From: an uncultured Collinsella sp.
GTDB taxonomy: Bacteria > Actinomycetota > Coriobacteriia > Coriobacteriales > Coriobacteriaceae
Length of the DNA: 42,752 bases
Assembly (NCBI GenBank): GCA_900541175.1
Contig: UQIT01000018.1
Coordinates: 1-42,752 of the forward strand
Direction: 5' to 3'
The position numbers were made by a program, and so were the translations under genes. The notes beneath the pieces are model-generated. The model saw only the letters and a program-made list of their open reading frames with translations, did not search any database and was not told the DNA's origin. Of this stretch, positions 23,221-31,754 are shown piece by piece. Positions within the stretch are counted from its first letter, which is position 1. Each line of letters begins with the position of its first letter.

Positions 23221-24123
23221 ATGACCCTTCAGCAGCTTCGTTTTCTGATTGCCGTGGCAGAGTCCGGCTCAATCAACGCCGCAGCTCAGCGCCTCTATAC
23301 CGCTCAGTCCAACATCTCAAACGCCGTCAAAAGCCTGGAACAGGAGCTCCACCTGGAGATCTTTACGCGCTCCAGCCGCGGCGTCACGCTCACCAACGAC
23401 GGCACCGAGCTTTTGGGCTATGCGCGCCAAGTCGTAGAGCAGGCCGACATGCTCGAGGCGCGCTACGAGGACGGCGGTACCCCGCAAGCCCGCCTCGCCA
23501 TTTCCGCCCAGCACTACGCCTTTTCGGTCGAGGCCTTTGTCAACGTGGTCGAGCGCTGCCGCGACAGCAAGTTCGAGTTCATCATGCGCGAGACCACCAC
23601 GTCGCAGATCATCGATGACGTCCGCGCATTTCGCAGCGACATCGGCATCCTCTATCTGGACGACTTTAACGCCCGCGTTCTGCAGAAGGCTTTTGCCGAT
23701 GCGCGCGCGAGCTTCCATCCCCTATTCGACGCGACGGTCCACGTCTTCGTTAGCGAGCGCCACCCGCTTGCCCGCCGCCCGCAGCTGTCCCTTGCCGACC
23801 TTACACCCTATACGCGTTATAGCTTTGAGCAAGGCACCTCGAACTCCTTCTATTACGCCGAGGAACCTTTTAGCTATATCCCTTGCGACCGCAACATACG
23901 AATCTCGGACCGCGGAACACTTACTAACTTACTTATCACGTCAAACGGTTACACCCTGTCGACCGGTGTCCTCTCCAATGAAATGCAATGGGGTATGGCA
24001 TCGATCCCGTTAGCAGACGCCCCAACGATGCACGTAGGCTATATCATGCACGACGAGCGCAAGCCCTCTCTCCTCTTGCAGCAATACCTCGACGAGCTCA
24101 ACCGCATCATCCATGCCAACTAA
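23221..24123 (+). CDS. LysR-family transcriptional regulator
   Basis: The 300-aa product has an N-terminal winged helix-turn-helix (LQQLRFLIAVAESGSINAAAQRLYTAQSNISNAVKSLEQEL) and a C-terminal periplasmic-binding-like effector domain, the LysR layout. The in-frame ATG at 23212 touches AAAGG directly, while the ATG at 23221 has it 9 nt upstream, so 23221 is preferred. The gene is divergent from metY across a 260-bp region with an inverted repeat in the metY promoter, so it probably controls metY in response to a sulfur metabolite such as O-acetylhomoserine or O-acetylserine. The effector is inferred only from the neighbour. Confidence 0.92.
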   Translation: MTLQQLRFLIAVAESGSINAAAQRLYTAQSNISNAVKSLEQELHLEIFTRSSRGVTLTNDGTELLGYARQVVEQADMLEARYEDGGTPQARLAISAQHYAFSVEAFVNVVERCRDSKFEFIMRETTTSQIIDDVRAFRSDIGILYLDDFNARVLQKAFADARASFHPLFDATVHVFVSERHPLARRPQLSLADLTPYTRYSFEQGTSNSFYYAEEPFSYIPCDRNIRISDRGTLTNLLITSNGYTLSTGVLSNEMQWGMASIPLADAPTMHVGYIMHDERKPSLLLQQYLDELNRIIHAN

Positions 24124-24222
24124 CTGTCGGAAGACGGGGTAGAAATCGTAGATTGCTAGCCCCCGGCGGGCATGGCGCTACAATGGTCACTCACACGAAA
24201 CGTACCCAACGAAAGGAAGCCC

Positions 24223-24708
24223 GTGAAGGTCATCATCTATACCGACGGCTCGGCCCGATCAAATCCGGGACGCGGCGGCTACGGCGCCGTGCTCAAATAC
24301 ACCAACCCCGCCGGCAAGACCTTCACCTCCGAGCTTTCGCGCGGCTACGCCAAGACCACCAACAACCGCATGGAGCTCATGGCGGTCATCGTGGCGCTCG
24401 AGGCACTTAACCGCCCCTGCGAGGTCGAGGTCCATTCCGATTCGCAGTACGTCGTCAACGCCTTTAACAAGCACTGGATCGACGGCTGGAAAAAGCGCGG
24501 ATGGAAAACCGCCAACAAGCAGCCCGTCAAGAACCGCGACCTGTGGGAGCGCCTACTCACCGCCAAAAGCAAGCACAAGGTTGAGTTCATCTGGGTTAAG
24601 GGGCATGCCGGCCACGAGCTCAATGAGCGCTGCGATGAGCTCGCCACCACGGCGGCCGACGGCAGTAACCTCGATATCGACACCGGCTTTAACGAGAGCG
24701 ACCTGTAA
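24223..24708 (+). CDS. rnhA: ribonuclease HI
   Basis: The 161-aa product cleaves the RNA strand of RNA-DNA hybrids. All catalytic acids are visible: Asp in YTDGSA, Glu in TNNRMELMAV, Asp in VHSDSQYV and Asp in NERCDELA, with the catalytic His in KGHAGHE. The basic helix KHWIDGWKKRGWKTANKQPVKN matches the E. coli substrate-binding handle. The open frame runs further upstream, but the GTG at 24223 has AAAGGA at 6-nt spacing and gives the normal start VKVIIYTDG. Length is standard (about 155 aa). It is followed after 73 bp by an oxidoreductase gene on the same strand. Confidence 0.96.
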   Translation: MKVIIYTDGSARSNPGRGGYGAVLKYTNPAGKTFTSELSRGYAKTTNNRMELMAVIVALEALNRPCEVEVHSDSQYVVNAFNKHWIDGWKKRGWKTANKQPVKNRDLWERLLTAKSKHKVEFIWVKGHAGHELNERCDELATTAADGSNLDIDTGFNESDL

Positions 24709-24781
24709 TAGCGTTTTCGCGCAGCTTTATATCCCCACGCGCTACACTCATCCTGTAGACCAAACAACGCAAGGGGGACGT

Positions 24782-25888
24782 ATGCTGCGCATCGCGACCA
24801 TCGGCACATCCATGATCACCGACGACTTTATCCAAGTCGTCAACGCCAACGACCAAGCCGCGTTTGTGGGCACGCTCTCGCGCGATGCCGAGCGCGGCGC
24901 CGCCTTTACCGCCGAACACGGCGGCGAGCGTAACTTCACCGCACTTGACGAGCTTGCGTCCGCCGACGACGTCGACGCCGTCTACATCGGCAGCCCCAAT
25001 GCGCTCCACTACGAGCAGGCCCTTGCCTGCATCGCCGGTGGCAAGCATGTCATCGTCGAGAAGCCCTTCTGCGCCACCGAAGTGCAGGCGCTGGAAGTCT
25101 TCCGCGCTGCCGAGGCAGCAGGTGTCGTGGCCCTCGAGGCCATGCGTCCCCTCCACGATCCCGCCTTCCACGCCATCGAGGACGCCCTGGGTGAGATCGC
25201 CCCCATCCGCCGCGCCTCATTGCGCTTTGGAAAATATTCCTCGCGCTACAACGAGATTCTCGCGGGACGCGCCACCAATATCTTCGACTGCAATATGGCC
25301 TCGGGTTCCCTCATGGATATTGGCGTCTACACCGTCGAGCCCATGGTCGAGATTTTCGGCATGCCCTCCGGCCTTACGAGCATGACCACCCTGCTCGATC
25401 CCACCACGCGACAGCTCACGCACGGCCCCATCGACGGCTGCGGTTCCATCCTCGCCAGCTACGGCGGTGGCCGTATCTCCGTCGAGCTCGCGCACTCCAA
25501 AATTACGAATGACCTGCTGCCCTCGCAGATCGAAGGCGAGCGTGGCACTATCCAGATCGACCATCTGTCCACGCCCCGCAACGTCCGCATCGACTATCGC
25601 GGCGACGTCGTACGCGGCTCGGCGACCGAGGCGCCGCGCGAACAGGGCGACAACGGCCGCGTGCTCGACCTGCCCAAATCGAGCAACACTATGGAATACG
25701 AACTCACAGACTTCATCACCGCCATCGGCGGCATCGATAACGTCAAGGAAGAGATTTGGGAGACCCCGGCGGGACGCCACGAGCTTGGCCACTACCGCGA
25801 TGTCACACTCGTCTCACTACGCATCATGGATGCCGTGCGCCAGCAGGCCGGCATTACCTTCCCGGCCGACGCAGGCAAGCAGGCATAG
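24782..25888 (+). CDS. Gfo/Idh/MocA-family oxidoreductase
   Basis: The 368-aa product has the N-terminal Rossmann strand MLRIATIGTSMITDDFI, where the usual GxGxxG is replaced by GTSMIT, a variant found in part of the family. The motif HVIVEKPFCATEVQALEVF holds the conserved Glu-Lys-Pro. The C-terminal domain includes FDCNMASGSLMDIGVYTVEPMVEIFG. It is a NAD(P)-dependent oxidoreductase with unknown substrate, a different subfamily from the gene at 15776-16795. AAGGGGGA precedes the ATG. The acylphosphatase gene starts 2 bp after its stop, so the two are co-translated. Confidence 0.9.
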   Translation: MLRIATIGTSMITDDFIQVVNANDQAAFVGTLSRDAERGAAFTAEHGGERNFTALDELASADDVDAVYIGSPNALHYEQALACIAGGKHVIVEKPFCATEVQALEVFRAAEAAGVVALEAMRPLHDPAFHAIEDALGEIAPIRRASLRFGKYSSRYNEILAGRATNIFDCNMASGSLMDIGVYTVEPMVEIFGMPSGLTSMTTLLDPTTRQLTHGPIDGCGSILASYGGGRISVELAHSKITNDLLPSQIEGERGTIQIDHLSTPRNVRIDYRGDVVRGSATEAPREQGDNGRVLDLPKSSNTMEYELTDFITAIGGIDNVKEEIWETPAGRHELGHYRDVTLVSLRIMDAVRQQAGITFPADAGKQA

Positions 25889-25890
25889 CG

Positions 25891-26301
25891 ATGGGCCTCT
25901 TCGATACGTTCTTCTCCAGCGTCACCGGCGGCAGTCGAGAGCCTCAAAAACCATCAAACGTCGAGCTCGAGCTGCGCCGCAGGCTTACTGTGCTCGCAAG
26001 CGACGAGGCCACTCAAGACACTCCCCTGCGCTATTTCCTGCGCTGGGAGGGGCAAGTCCAAGGCGTTGGTTTTCGCTTTACCAACACCAACCTCGCGCAG
26101 GCACGCGCACTCACCGGCTGGGTGCGTAACATGGAAGACGGCTCAGTCGAGATGGAGATACAGGGAGCTCCGGCAAATATCCTATCTCATCTCGAGGCGC
26201 TTCATGCCTCCTACGAGCGCATGGGAACGCGTTTTCGCCTCATAGACGCTCAGGCCCGAGCCCCACTTGCCAATGAAGACGGTTTCAGTCCTCATTATTA
26301 G
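25891..26301 (+). CDS. acyP: acylphosphatase with N-terminal extension
   Basis: The 136-aa product hydrolyses acyl phosphates such as carbamoyl or acetyl phosphate. The core starts near residue 47 with LRYFLRWEGQVQGVGFRFTN, holding the phosphate-binding Arg, and continues with ALTGWVRNMEDGSVEMEIQG, holding the catalytic Asn. Acylphosphatases are about 90 aa; this one carries about 45 extra residues at the N-terminus, starting MGLFDTFFSSVTGG, which do not look like a signal peptide and may form an amphipathic helix. The start lies 2 bp after the preceding stop, so translation is coupled. Confidence 0.9.
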   Translation: MGLFDTFFSSVTGGSREPQKPSNVELELRRRLTVLASDEATQDTPLRYFLRWEGQVQGVGFRFTNTNLAQARALTGWVRNMEDGSVEMEIQGAPANILSHLEALHASYERMGTRFRLIDAQARAPLANEDGFSPHY

Positions 26302-26362
26302 TATTGTGTGCTAAATACGGTATCATTTACCTACGACCGTTGATAGAAAAGAGGCGAGGCGC

Positions 26363-26743
26363 ATGGCGGTGCAAAGAAGGAATACCAGGCAGCGAAAGCT
26401 GGTTCTTGACGCCGTGCGCCAAAGCTATAACCATCCCACCGCCGACGAAATCTACAACGCCGTGCGCCCGCAGGATGACAAAATCAGCCGCGGTACGGTC
26501 TACCGCAATCTCAATCTCTTGGCCGACGCCGGCGAGATCCTCTCCATCAAGACGCCGGGCGGCAGCCGCTTCGATCGCACGATCGAGCCGCATGCGCATA
26601 TCATCTGCACCTCGTGCAGCCGCGTCATCGACGTACCGCTCCCCTTCGATGCCCAGCTCGACGCCAAAGCGTCCGAGCAAATCGGCTGGCACGTCACGTC
26701 GCACTACACCATCTTCGAGGGTCTCTGCCCCGACTGCCGGTAG
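26363..26743 (+). CDS. Fur-family transcriptional regulator (PerR/Fur type)
   Basis: The 126-aa product has the Fur winged helix (RKLVLDAVRQSYNHPTADEIYNAVRPQDDKISRGTVYRNLNLLADAGEI) and a dimerisation domain with two CxxC zinc sites, ICTSCS and LCPDC. His residues in RTIEPHAHIICTSC fit the regulatory metal site. Length is slightly short for Fur (about 140-150 aa), but both Cys pairs are present. Whether it senses iron, zinc, manganese or peroxide cannot be fixed by eye. The start ATG has GAGG upstream. It is convergent with the HAD phosphatase gene, with only 15 bp between the stops. Confidence 0.92.
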   Translation: MAVQRRNTRQRKLVLDAVRQSYNHPTADEIYNAVRPQDDKISRGTVYRNLNLLADAGEILSIKTPGGSRFDRTIEPHAHIICTSCSRVIDVPLPFDAQLDAKASEQIGWHVTSHYTIFEGLCPDCR

Positions 26744-26758
26744 ATGTTCGGGACATGC

Positions 26759-27556
26759 CTACTCGGCAAGCAGGCGACGCAGTTCTTCTTCGACCGTGTG
26801 CACATAGCGGACGCGGTCGTTGATGCCACGCATAGAGGGATTGCAGCTCTCCATTAGATAAGGATGGCCCACTACGTTGAGCATGTCGCGGTCGTTCTCG
26901 TTATCGCCAAACGCCATCATCTCATCGGGCGAAATACCCAGGGCACGACCGTAATCGGCAAGCGCGGAACCCTTACCCGAATCAAAGCCGATAAAGTCCG
27001 TCCATTCGGTTCCCGATGTCATGACATCGACTCGATCGCTAAAGTGGCGCTCAAAATACTCCAGCGCCGCCGGCTGATTCACCTCGGGCGTCTGGAAGGC
27101 AATCTTAATGACGTCCTCTTCGATGTCCTCGGGACGGTCGACCACCGCCACATCGCAGTGGACCTCATAGCGCAAATGATCGACGAACGCATCGTTGCCG
27201 CTCATGGTGTAGAGGTACCCCTCACACGAAAGGGTCACGTCGGCATGGGGATACGCAACCACGGCATTCGCGATATCCATAGCAAGGCTACGCTCCATGG
27301 AACGCTTGACAACGGCACGCCCCTCGCTCATCACCAGGGTTCCGTTTTCGCATACATAGGCGAGCTCATCGGCCACCGGGGCAAACAGGTAGCGCAAGCT
27401 CGCATATTGACGGCCACTCGCCGGCATAAACACGATACCACGACGATGCAGCTCATCGATAAGCTCAAAGGCCTCGGAACGCAGCTCGCGCTCCCCCGGA
27501 TGCAGCAACGTGCCGTCCAAATCGCATGCAATCAGTTTGATTCCCTCAAGACCCAT
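26759..27556 (-). CDS. HAD-superfamily phosphatase, Cof/YbiV type
   Basis: The 265-aa product is a cytoplasmic sugar-phosphate or cofactor phosphatase of the Cof subfamily. Motif I is LIACDLDGTLLHPGE (nucleophile and acid Asp), motif II FMPASGRQY, motif III Lys in DSGKGSAL, and motif IV MMAFGDNENDRDML. The large C2 cap domain between motifs is complete. The start ATG at 27556 has GGGGGA at about 5-nt spacing; an ATG 21 bp upstream and a longer open frame lack a site. Cof-type enzymes are promiscuous, so the substrate is unknown. Confidence 0.92.
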   Translation of the reverse strand: MGLEGIKLIACDLDGTLLHPGERELRSEAFELIDELHRRGIVFMPASGRQYASLRYLFAPVADELAYVCENGTLVMSEGRAVVKRSMERSLAMDIANAVVAYPHADVTLSCEGYLYTMSGNDAFVDHLRYEVHCDVAVVDRPEDIEEDVIKIAFQTPEVNQPAALEYFERHFSDRVDVMTSGTEWTDFIGFDSGKGSALADYGRALGISPDEMMAFGDNENDRDMLNVVGHPYLMESCNPSMRGINDRVRYVHTVEEELRRLLAE

Positions 27557-27639
27557 ATGCTTCCCCCAAAGCCTCATATCAACAGCAAGACGGACCTTGA
27601 TCGGTCGCCCCTCAAAGCCCGTCTTGCGCATACGCGCGC

Positions 27640-28218
27640 TTAGCCGCGCGCCTTTTTTACGATGGTAAAGTCGGGAGCCATGCTCACGACGACCTCCGCC
27701 GCACTCGACGCAAAGCGCCGGTCCGCATCGAGTTCACGGGTAACCAGCGAGAGCCGAACACCCTCGACACCCCGGAGCATGCGGCCCAAAACAGGCTGCA
27801 CCGGCGTATACATGCGCACAGTATGCTCGTCCGAGTCGCCCCGGAAGAGCGGCGCATGCATGTTGCCGATCTCCCAGCACGAATGCGCGAGCGCAATCGG
27901 GTCCATGCGGTCAACTTCGACCAAATAAACCTCGGCGCTGCGCAAGCGCACGACAACCGCCACGGGCACCATGCCCGAACGGTCAATGGCGAGCACGTCG
28001 CCGTCGGCAAGACGACCGCCGTCGGCAGTATCCAGCCGAACATCGACCGTGCGCCCCAGCTCCGTCACGCCCACAAACGCGTATACATCAGCCTGGTCCC
28101 AATCGAGCAGCAGATCGTCAACTTCAAAGACGCCGCCCAACTTCCGGCGAAGCAGGAGTTCATAGGACGGATCGTTGAGATTTCCCAAGCATGTCGTCGA
28201 AACCAAGCGTTCAGGCAT
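27640..28218 (-). CDS. UreE-like protein, orphan
   Basis: The 192-aa product resembles the urease accessory nickel chaperone UreE. It begins with a LGNLNDPSYE segment, has GGRLADGDVLAIDRSGMVPVAV as in the UreE N-terminal beta domain, and the C-terminal domain motif AHSCWEIGNMHAPLF, matching the family pattern YHLGNRHVPL with its nickel-binding His. The His-rich tail of some UreE proteins is absent. No urease structural gene or other ure gene lies in the window. The stop of a SlyD-type isomerase gene lies 3 bp before its start. SlyD and UreE both handle nickel in other bacteria, so the pair may deliver nickel to a different enzyme such as a hydrogenase. This is inference. Confidence 0.75.
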   Translation of the reverse strand: MPERLVSTTCLGNLNDPSYELLLRRKLGGVFEVDDLLLDWDQADVYAFVGVTELGRTVDVRLDTADGGRLADGDVLAIDRSGMVPVAVVVRLRSAEVYLVEVDRMDPIALAHSCWEIGNMHAPLFRGDSDEHTVRMYTPVQPVLGRMLRGVEGVRLSLVTRELDADRRFASSAAEVVVSMAPDFTIVKKARG

Positions 28219-28221
28219 ACT

Positions 28222-28650
28222 CTAACCCTCGACCTCGACGAGCTCGATATCAAAGTTGAGGTCCTTACCGGCCAGCTCGTGGTTGGCGTCGAGCGTCACG
28301 GCCTCGGGCGTTACATCGATGACCACGGCGGGGACGGGCATACCGCTCGGCGTGGACAAGAAGAGCTTCATGCCCTTCTCAATCTGCTCGATGTTGGGAA
28401 CCTGTTCGGCCGGGAAGGTCAGAACCATCTCGGGATTGTGCTCGCCGTAGGCATCGGCAGCAGGAATGTGCACGGTCTTCTTCTCACCCACCTGCATGTC
28501 GACAACAGCGGCGTCGAAGCCCTTGATCATCTGGCCGGCGCCGCAGGTGAACTCCAGCGGCTCACCGCGATCGTAGGAGCTATCGAACTGCGTGCCGTCG
28601 TCGAGCGTGCCGCGATAATGAGTCTTGACCTTCTTGCCCTGGTTGGACAT
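28222..28650 (-). CDS. SlyD-type FKBP peptidyl-prolyl isomerase
   Basis: The 142-aa product has the FKBP core split by the inserted-in-flap chaperone domain, as in SlyD: VKTHYRGTLDDGTQFDSSYDRGEPLEF, then GAGQMIKGFDAAVVDMQVGEKKTVHIPAADAYGEH, then the insert, then VTLDANHELAGKDLNFDIELVEV. It catalyses cis-trans prolyl isomerisation and helps folding. The His/Cys-rich nickel-binding tail of E. coli SlyD is missing; the protein stops right after the FKBP fold. The ATG at 28650 has GGAGG 6 nt upstream. It forms a two-gene operon with the UreE-like gene (3-bp gap) and is divergent from the dipeptidase gene. Confidence 0.92.
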   Translation of the reverse strand: MSNQGKKVKTHYRGTLDDGTQFDSSYDRGEPLEFTCGAGQMIKGFDAAVVDMQVGEKKTVHIPAADAYGEHNPEMVLTFPAEQVPNIEQIEKGMKLFLSTPSGMPVPAVVIDVTPEAVTLDANHELAGKDLNFDIELVEVEG

Positions 28651-28770
28651 GGAAACCTCCGTGATAAGGGCGGCGCACAACACGGGCCGCCATGAACATA
28701 TGGCGCTAACTATACCCTAGTCATACAATTTGAAGACAGTTTGCAAAGAAACGCTGCAACCGGAGGAACC

Positions 28771-29784
28771 ATGGCATATCCCGTATTTGACCTACACTGC
28801 GACACCGCCGACCGAATCGGCTGGGCCACGCTCGATCTCGACCTGCGCTTTACCGCCGGCACCGACGGTTATTTCCCCGGCGACGAAACGCATCCGCAAG
28901 ATTTCGACCTCATCGAGGGTAACGCCTGTGCCATCTCGCTCGCAAAGATCGGCAACACGCCGTGGGCACAGTGCTTCGCCACGTTTGTCCCCGACGAGAT
29001 TCCCACCGCCCACGCCGCGCGCTTCCAGGCGCAGATCATGGCGCATATGAGCGGCCAGGCAATGCTCAACCACGACCGTATGGTCAACGTGCGCAGCGCC
29101 GCAGACATTCGCCCCGCGCTCAAGGACGGCAAGGTCGCCTGCATCCACACCATCGAAAACGCCACGTTCTTTGCCGAGGACCCCGCGCTGATCGAAGTGC
29201 TCAAGAGCTTGGGCGTGCTTATGTCGTCACTCAGCTGGAATGCGCAGGGGCCGCTCGCGAGCGGCCACGACACCCACGCCGGCCTCACCGGCGCCGGCAT
29301 CGAGGCACTTACGCAGATGGAGCACGCCGGCATGGTACTCGACGTCTCCCACCTCAACGATGAGTGCTTTGACGAGGTTGTCGCCCACGCCACGCGTCCC
29401 TTCGTCGCCAGCCACTCCAACTCCCGTGCGGTTTGCGGCGTCAAACGCAACCTTACCGACGACCAGTTCCGCACCATTCGCGACATGGGCGGTATCGTCG
29501 GCCTCAACTACTGCAGCGAGTTCCTTTCCAACGACGCAACCGACAAGACCGCCGCAGACGTCACCTTCGACCAGCTAGCGGCACATATCGAGCACTGGCT
29601 CGACCTGGGCGGCGAGGACGTCATCGCACTCGGCGGCGACTGGGACGGTGCCACGGTGCCCGCTTTCCTCTCCGATGCCAGCAAGATGCCCGAGTTCCAG
29701 AACATGCTTTCCAAGCATTTTGGCAAGACCGTGATGCAAAAGCTCTGCAGCGACAACGCGCTTGCCTTCTTTGAGCGTTATTAA
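28771..29784 (+). CDS. membrane dipeptidase family (peptidase M19)
   Basis: The 337-aa product belongs to the renal-dipeptidase-like zinc amidohydrolases. Metal-ligand segments are visible: FDLHCDTADR near the start, the bridging Glu in ACIHTIENAT, MVLDVSHLND, FVASHSNSRAV and VIALGGDWDGA. These enzymes cleave dipeptides, including D-containing ones. There is no signal peptide, so it acts in the cytoplasm. The ATG at 28771 has CGGAGG before it; an in-frame start 30 bp upstream is weaker. The gene is divergent from the slyD-like operon and followed by a YgjP-like metallopeptidase. Confidence 0.93.
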   Translation: MAYPVFDLHCDTADRIGWATLDLDLRFTAGTDGYFPGDETHPQDFDLIEGNACAISLAKIGNTPWAQCFATFVPDEIPTAHAARFQAQIMAHMSGQAMLNHDRMVNVRSAADIRPALKDGKVACIHTIENATFFAEDPALIEVLKSLGVLMSSLSWNAQGPLASGHDTHAGLTGAGIEALTQMEHAGMVLDVSHLNDECFDEVVAHATRPFVASHSNSRAVCGVKRNLTDDQFRTIRDMGGIVGLNYCSEFLSNDATDKTAADVTFDQLAAHIEHWLDLGGEDVIALGGDWDGATVPAFLSDASKMPEFQNMLSKHFGKTVMQKLCSDNALAFFERY

Positions 29785-29858
29785 TTTCACATCCCTTGAG
29801 CAGGTCGGCATGCCGAACGGTTGACATGCCGGCCCGTCCCCAATCTGAAGGACCGCTT

Positions 29859-30635
29859 TTGACGCAGCAGTTTACGATTTCCGTATCCCGACCGCATGGG
29901 ACGCCCATCCCCGTCGTCGTTACCAAAAAGCGCGTCAAGAACTTCAACCTACGCGTCACATCGAGCGGTGAGGTCCACGCCAGCGCACCGCTCGGCGCCA
30001 GTCGCGAGCGCATCGAAGCGTTTGTGAAGCGCAACAGCGCCTGGATTATCAGCCGGCTTGCCCAGCGCGAGCAACGTCAGGCGACGGCACGAGAGCCGCT
30101 CAGCCCCTCGTCCATCATTGCGCTTTGGGGCAAGCCCATCACGGTACAGGACGCACTCGATCACAACTTTGCATCACCCGCACCGCGGCCCAAGCAGGCC
30201 ACCTTCGCAAGTTTTATGGGTGCCGACGAGCCAGACGAACGTCCGCAGGCCAAGTGGAATGCGACCCTCGACGGCTTAACGCCCAGTGAGATCCAAGCCC
30301 ATATTGACCAGCTCTATACGTCCGAAGTCACATCGGCGCTGCGTGATATGGTGCACGCATACGAAATCGCAATGGGTGTCGCCGTTTCCCGCGTTTCCGT
30401 GCGCAGCATGAAAACGCGCTGGGGATCATGCACGCCCAAAACCGGCGCCATTCGCATCGCACGAGAACTTGCCGCCTACCCCGTCGAGTGCCTTGACATG
30501 GTTGTCGCCCACGAGCTCGTCCACCTGCTCGAGCCGAGCCACAATCATCGGTTTCACGCGCTGCTCGACACGTACTGCCCCAACAACAGGGCTCTGTCGC
30601 AGCGGCTCAAGCAGCCACCCATAGAGACGTATTAG
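29859..30635 (+). CDS. YgjP/WLM-type zinc metallopeptidase (DUF45)
   Basis: The 258-aa product has the YgjP-like layout: an N-terminal beta part (KRVKNFNLRVTSSGEVHASAPLG), a helical middle, then SVRSMKTRWGSCTPKTGAIRI and the zinc motif VVAHELVHLLEPSHNHRFHALL with HExxH and a downstream His. The function of YgjP proteins is poorly known, but the family is a minimal metallopeptidase. The TTG at 29859 is preferred because GAAGGA lies 6 nt before it; the ATG at 29826 has no ribosome binding site. It follows the dipeptidase by 74 bp and is convergent with folB, with only 6 bp between stops. Confidence 0.88.
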   Translation: MTQQFTISVSRPHGTPIPVVVTKKRVKNFNLRVTSSGEVHASAPLGASRERIEAFVKRNSAWIISRLAQREQRQATAREPLSPSSIIALWGKPITVQDALDHNFASPAPRPKQATFASFMGADEPDERPQAKWNATLDGLTPSEIQAHIDQLYTSEVTSALRDMVHAYEIAMGVAVSRVSVRSMKTRWGSCTPKTGAIRIARELAAYPVECLDMVVAHELVHLLEPSHNHRFHALLDTYCPNNRALSQRLKQPPIETY

Positions 30636-30641
30636 AACCGG

Positions 30642-31127
30642 TTAGCGCACACGCTCGATCTCGACGCCACAGCTTGCCAAGGGCAGGCCAACAGGCGCCC
30701 ACGGCTTATCGAGCTTGATGCGCACACCAAGCAGCGAGGGATAACGGCGCAGCAGCATCTGGGCCGTACCTTCAGCTGCCGCCTCGATGAGCTTAAACGT
30801 ATGCTCGCGCAGATAGCCATCGACATCGTGGCACACCGAGCCGTAGTCAATCGAGGCGTCCAAGTTATCGTGCTCTCCCGCTGCACGCAGGTCAGCATAG
30901 AGTACCAAGGACACGATGAATTTCTGGCCCAGCGCGTTCTCTTCGGGATACACGCCGTGGTTAGCAAAAACCTCAAGACCTTCAACGGTGATGCGGTCGG
31001 CATGGCGCAGATCGTCATAGTTCACGTGGGGCACCGCCGTTGCGGTGGATATTTCGCCCCTTCCACGGCGGGCGAGCTCGGCGCCTTCAGTCTTGGTTGC
31101 ATTCTCGGGCAGTTTCTTGTTGCTCAT
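30642..31127 (-). CDS. folB: dihydroneopterin aldolase
   Basis: The 161-aa product converts dihydroneopterin to 6-hydroxymethyl-dihydropterin in folate synthesis. FolB hallmarks are ITVEGLEVFANHGVYPEENALGQKF (catalytic region), SIDYGSVCHDV and TFKLIEAAAEGTAQMLL, ending with the KLDKPWAPVGLPLASCGVEIER strand pair. An extra 40 residues precede the core, rich in charged residues and without a domain. Length is therefore more than the usual 120 aa; an internal start closer to the core is possible but lacks a clear site. It is the third gene after folE and an HD-domain gene. No folK is adjacent, so the later steps must be encoded elsewhere. Confidence 0.92.
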   Translation of the reverse strand: MSNKKLPENATKTEGAELARRGRGEISTATAVPHVNYDDLRHADRITVEGLEVFANHGVYPEENALGQKFIVSLVLYADLRAAGEHDNLDASIDYGSVCHDVDGYLREHTFKLIEAAAEGTAQMLLRRYPSLLGVRIKLDKPWAPVGLPLASCGVEIERVR

Positions 31128-31170
31128 CGCGATCGTCTCCTTCGTTTAGAACCCCGACCGCGTAAACTAA

Positions 31171-31752
31171 CTACACGCGAATCGACAGGTTCTTTTTATC
31201 ATCGCTCCAGTTGCAAGCATTGCGCGCGGGGCATGCAAAGCAGGCGCGCGACGCTTTGTCGGCTGCATAGAGCAGGCGCTCGAGCGGTTGGCTGTTCACG
31301 CGCAGCTTTCGATGGCCCAGAATGGCCGTCTTAATGGCTGCGGCATCGGCCGGCTCAAACGCTACGTCATCGGGCATACCGCCGAGAATCGCATCAGCGA
31401 CGCGTTCGCTTGCAACATCATGGGATATACCCGATTCATACTGTTCATCTTTGCCGATATCGTGAAGAAGTGCCGTGGCGTAGATGACCTCGCGGTCAAA
31501 TTCGAGCTGTTCCTCGAGATTCTTGATCCACATAATGCGAGCGACATCCAGCAGGTGGTCAATACCGTGGCGGCAGAAGATGCGCCCCGATTCCAACTGT
31601 GCAATGCTGCCCAGGTGCCGCCGGAACAGACCGTTGGCACAGATGTAATCAATGCGAGGCATGGCACCAAAAGGCGCCAGGCCCGAAGCCATAAAACCGC
31701 GACGCGGCGTTCCCTCGTCAGTATTCGATGTAAAGTCGTTGACGACTCTCAT
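31171..31752 (-). CDS. HD-domain hydrolase with C-terminal Cys cluster
   Basis: The 193-aa product is an HD-type metal-dependent phosphohydrolase: the first His is in RHGIDHLLDVARI and the HD pair in YATALLHDIGKDEQY, with a later Asp in LYAADKASRA. The C-terminus carries CFACPARNAC, a C-x2-C-x5-C cluster that may bind metal or iron-sulfur. The substrate is unknown. It starts 2 bp after the folE stop and precedes folB by 43 bp, so it may act on a pterin or on GTP-derived phosphates; folate synthesis needs removal of the triphosphate of dihydroneopterin triphosphate, and many genomes lack a known enzyme for it. That link is inference. Translation is probably coupled to folE, as no strong ribosome binding site is present. 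Confidence 0.8.
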   Translation of the reverse strand: MRVVNDFTSNTDEGTPRRGFMASGLAPFGAMPRIDYICANGLFRRHLGSIAQLESGRIFCRHGIDHLLDVARIMWIKNLEEQLEFDREVIYATALLHDIGKDEQYESGISHDVASERVADAILGGMPDDVAFEPADAAAIKTAILGHRKLRVNSQPLERLLYAADKASRACFACPARNACNWSDDKKNLSIRV

Positions 31753-31754
31753 AG

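Noticed and set aside
27633..27658. CGCGCG hairpin followed by six T residues on the plus strand
   Set aside because: It has the form of a terminator, but no plus-strand gene ends nearby; it overlaps the UreE-like stop and the T-run is the complement of a Lys-Lys coding stretch.
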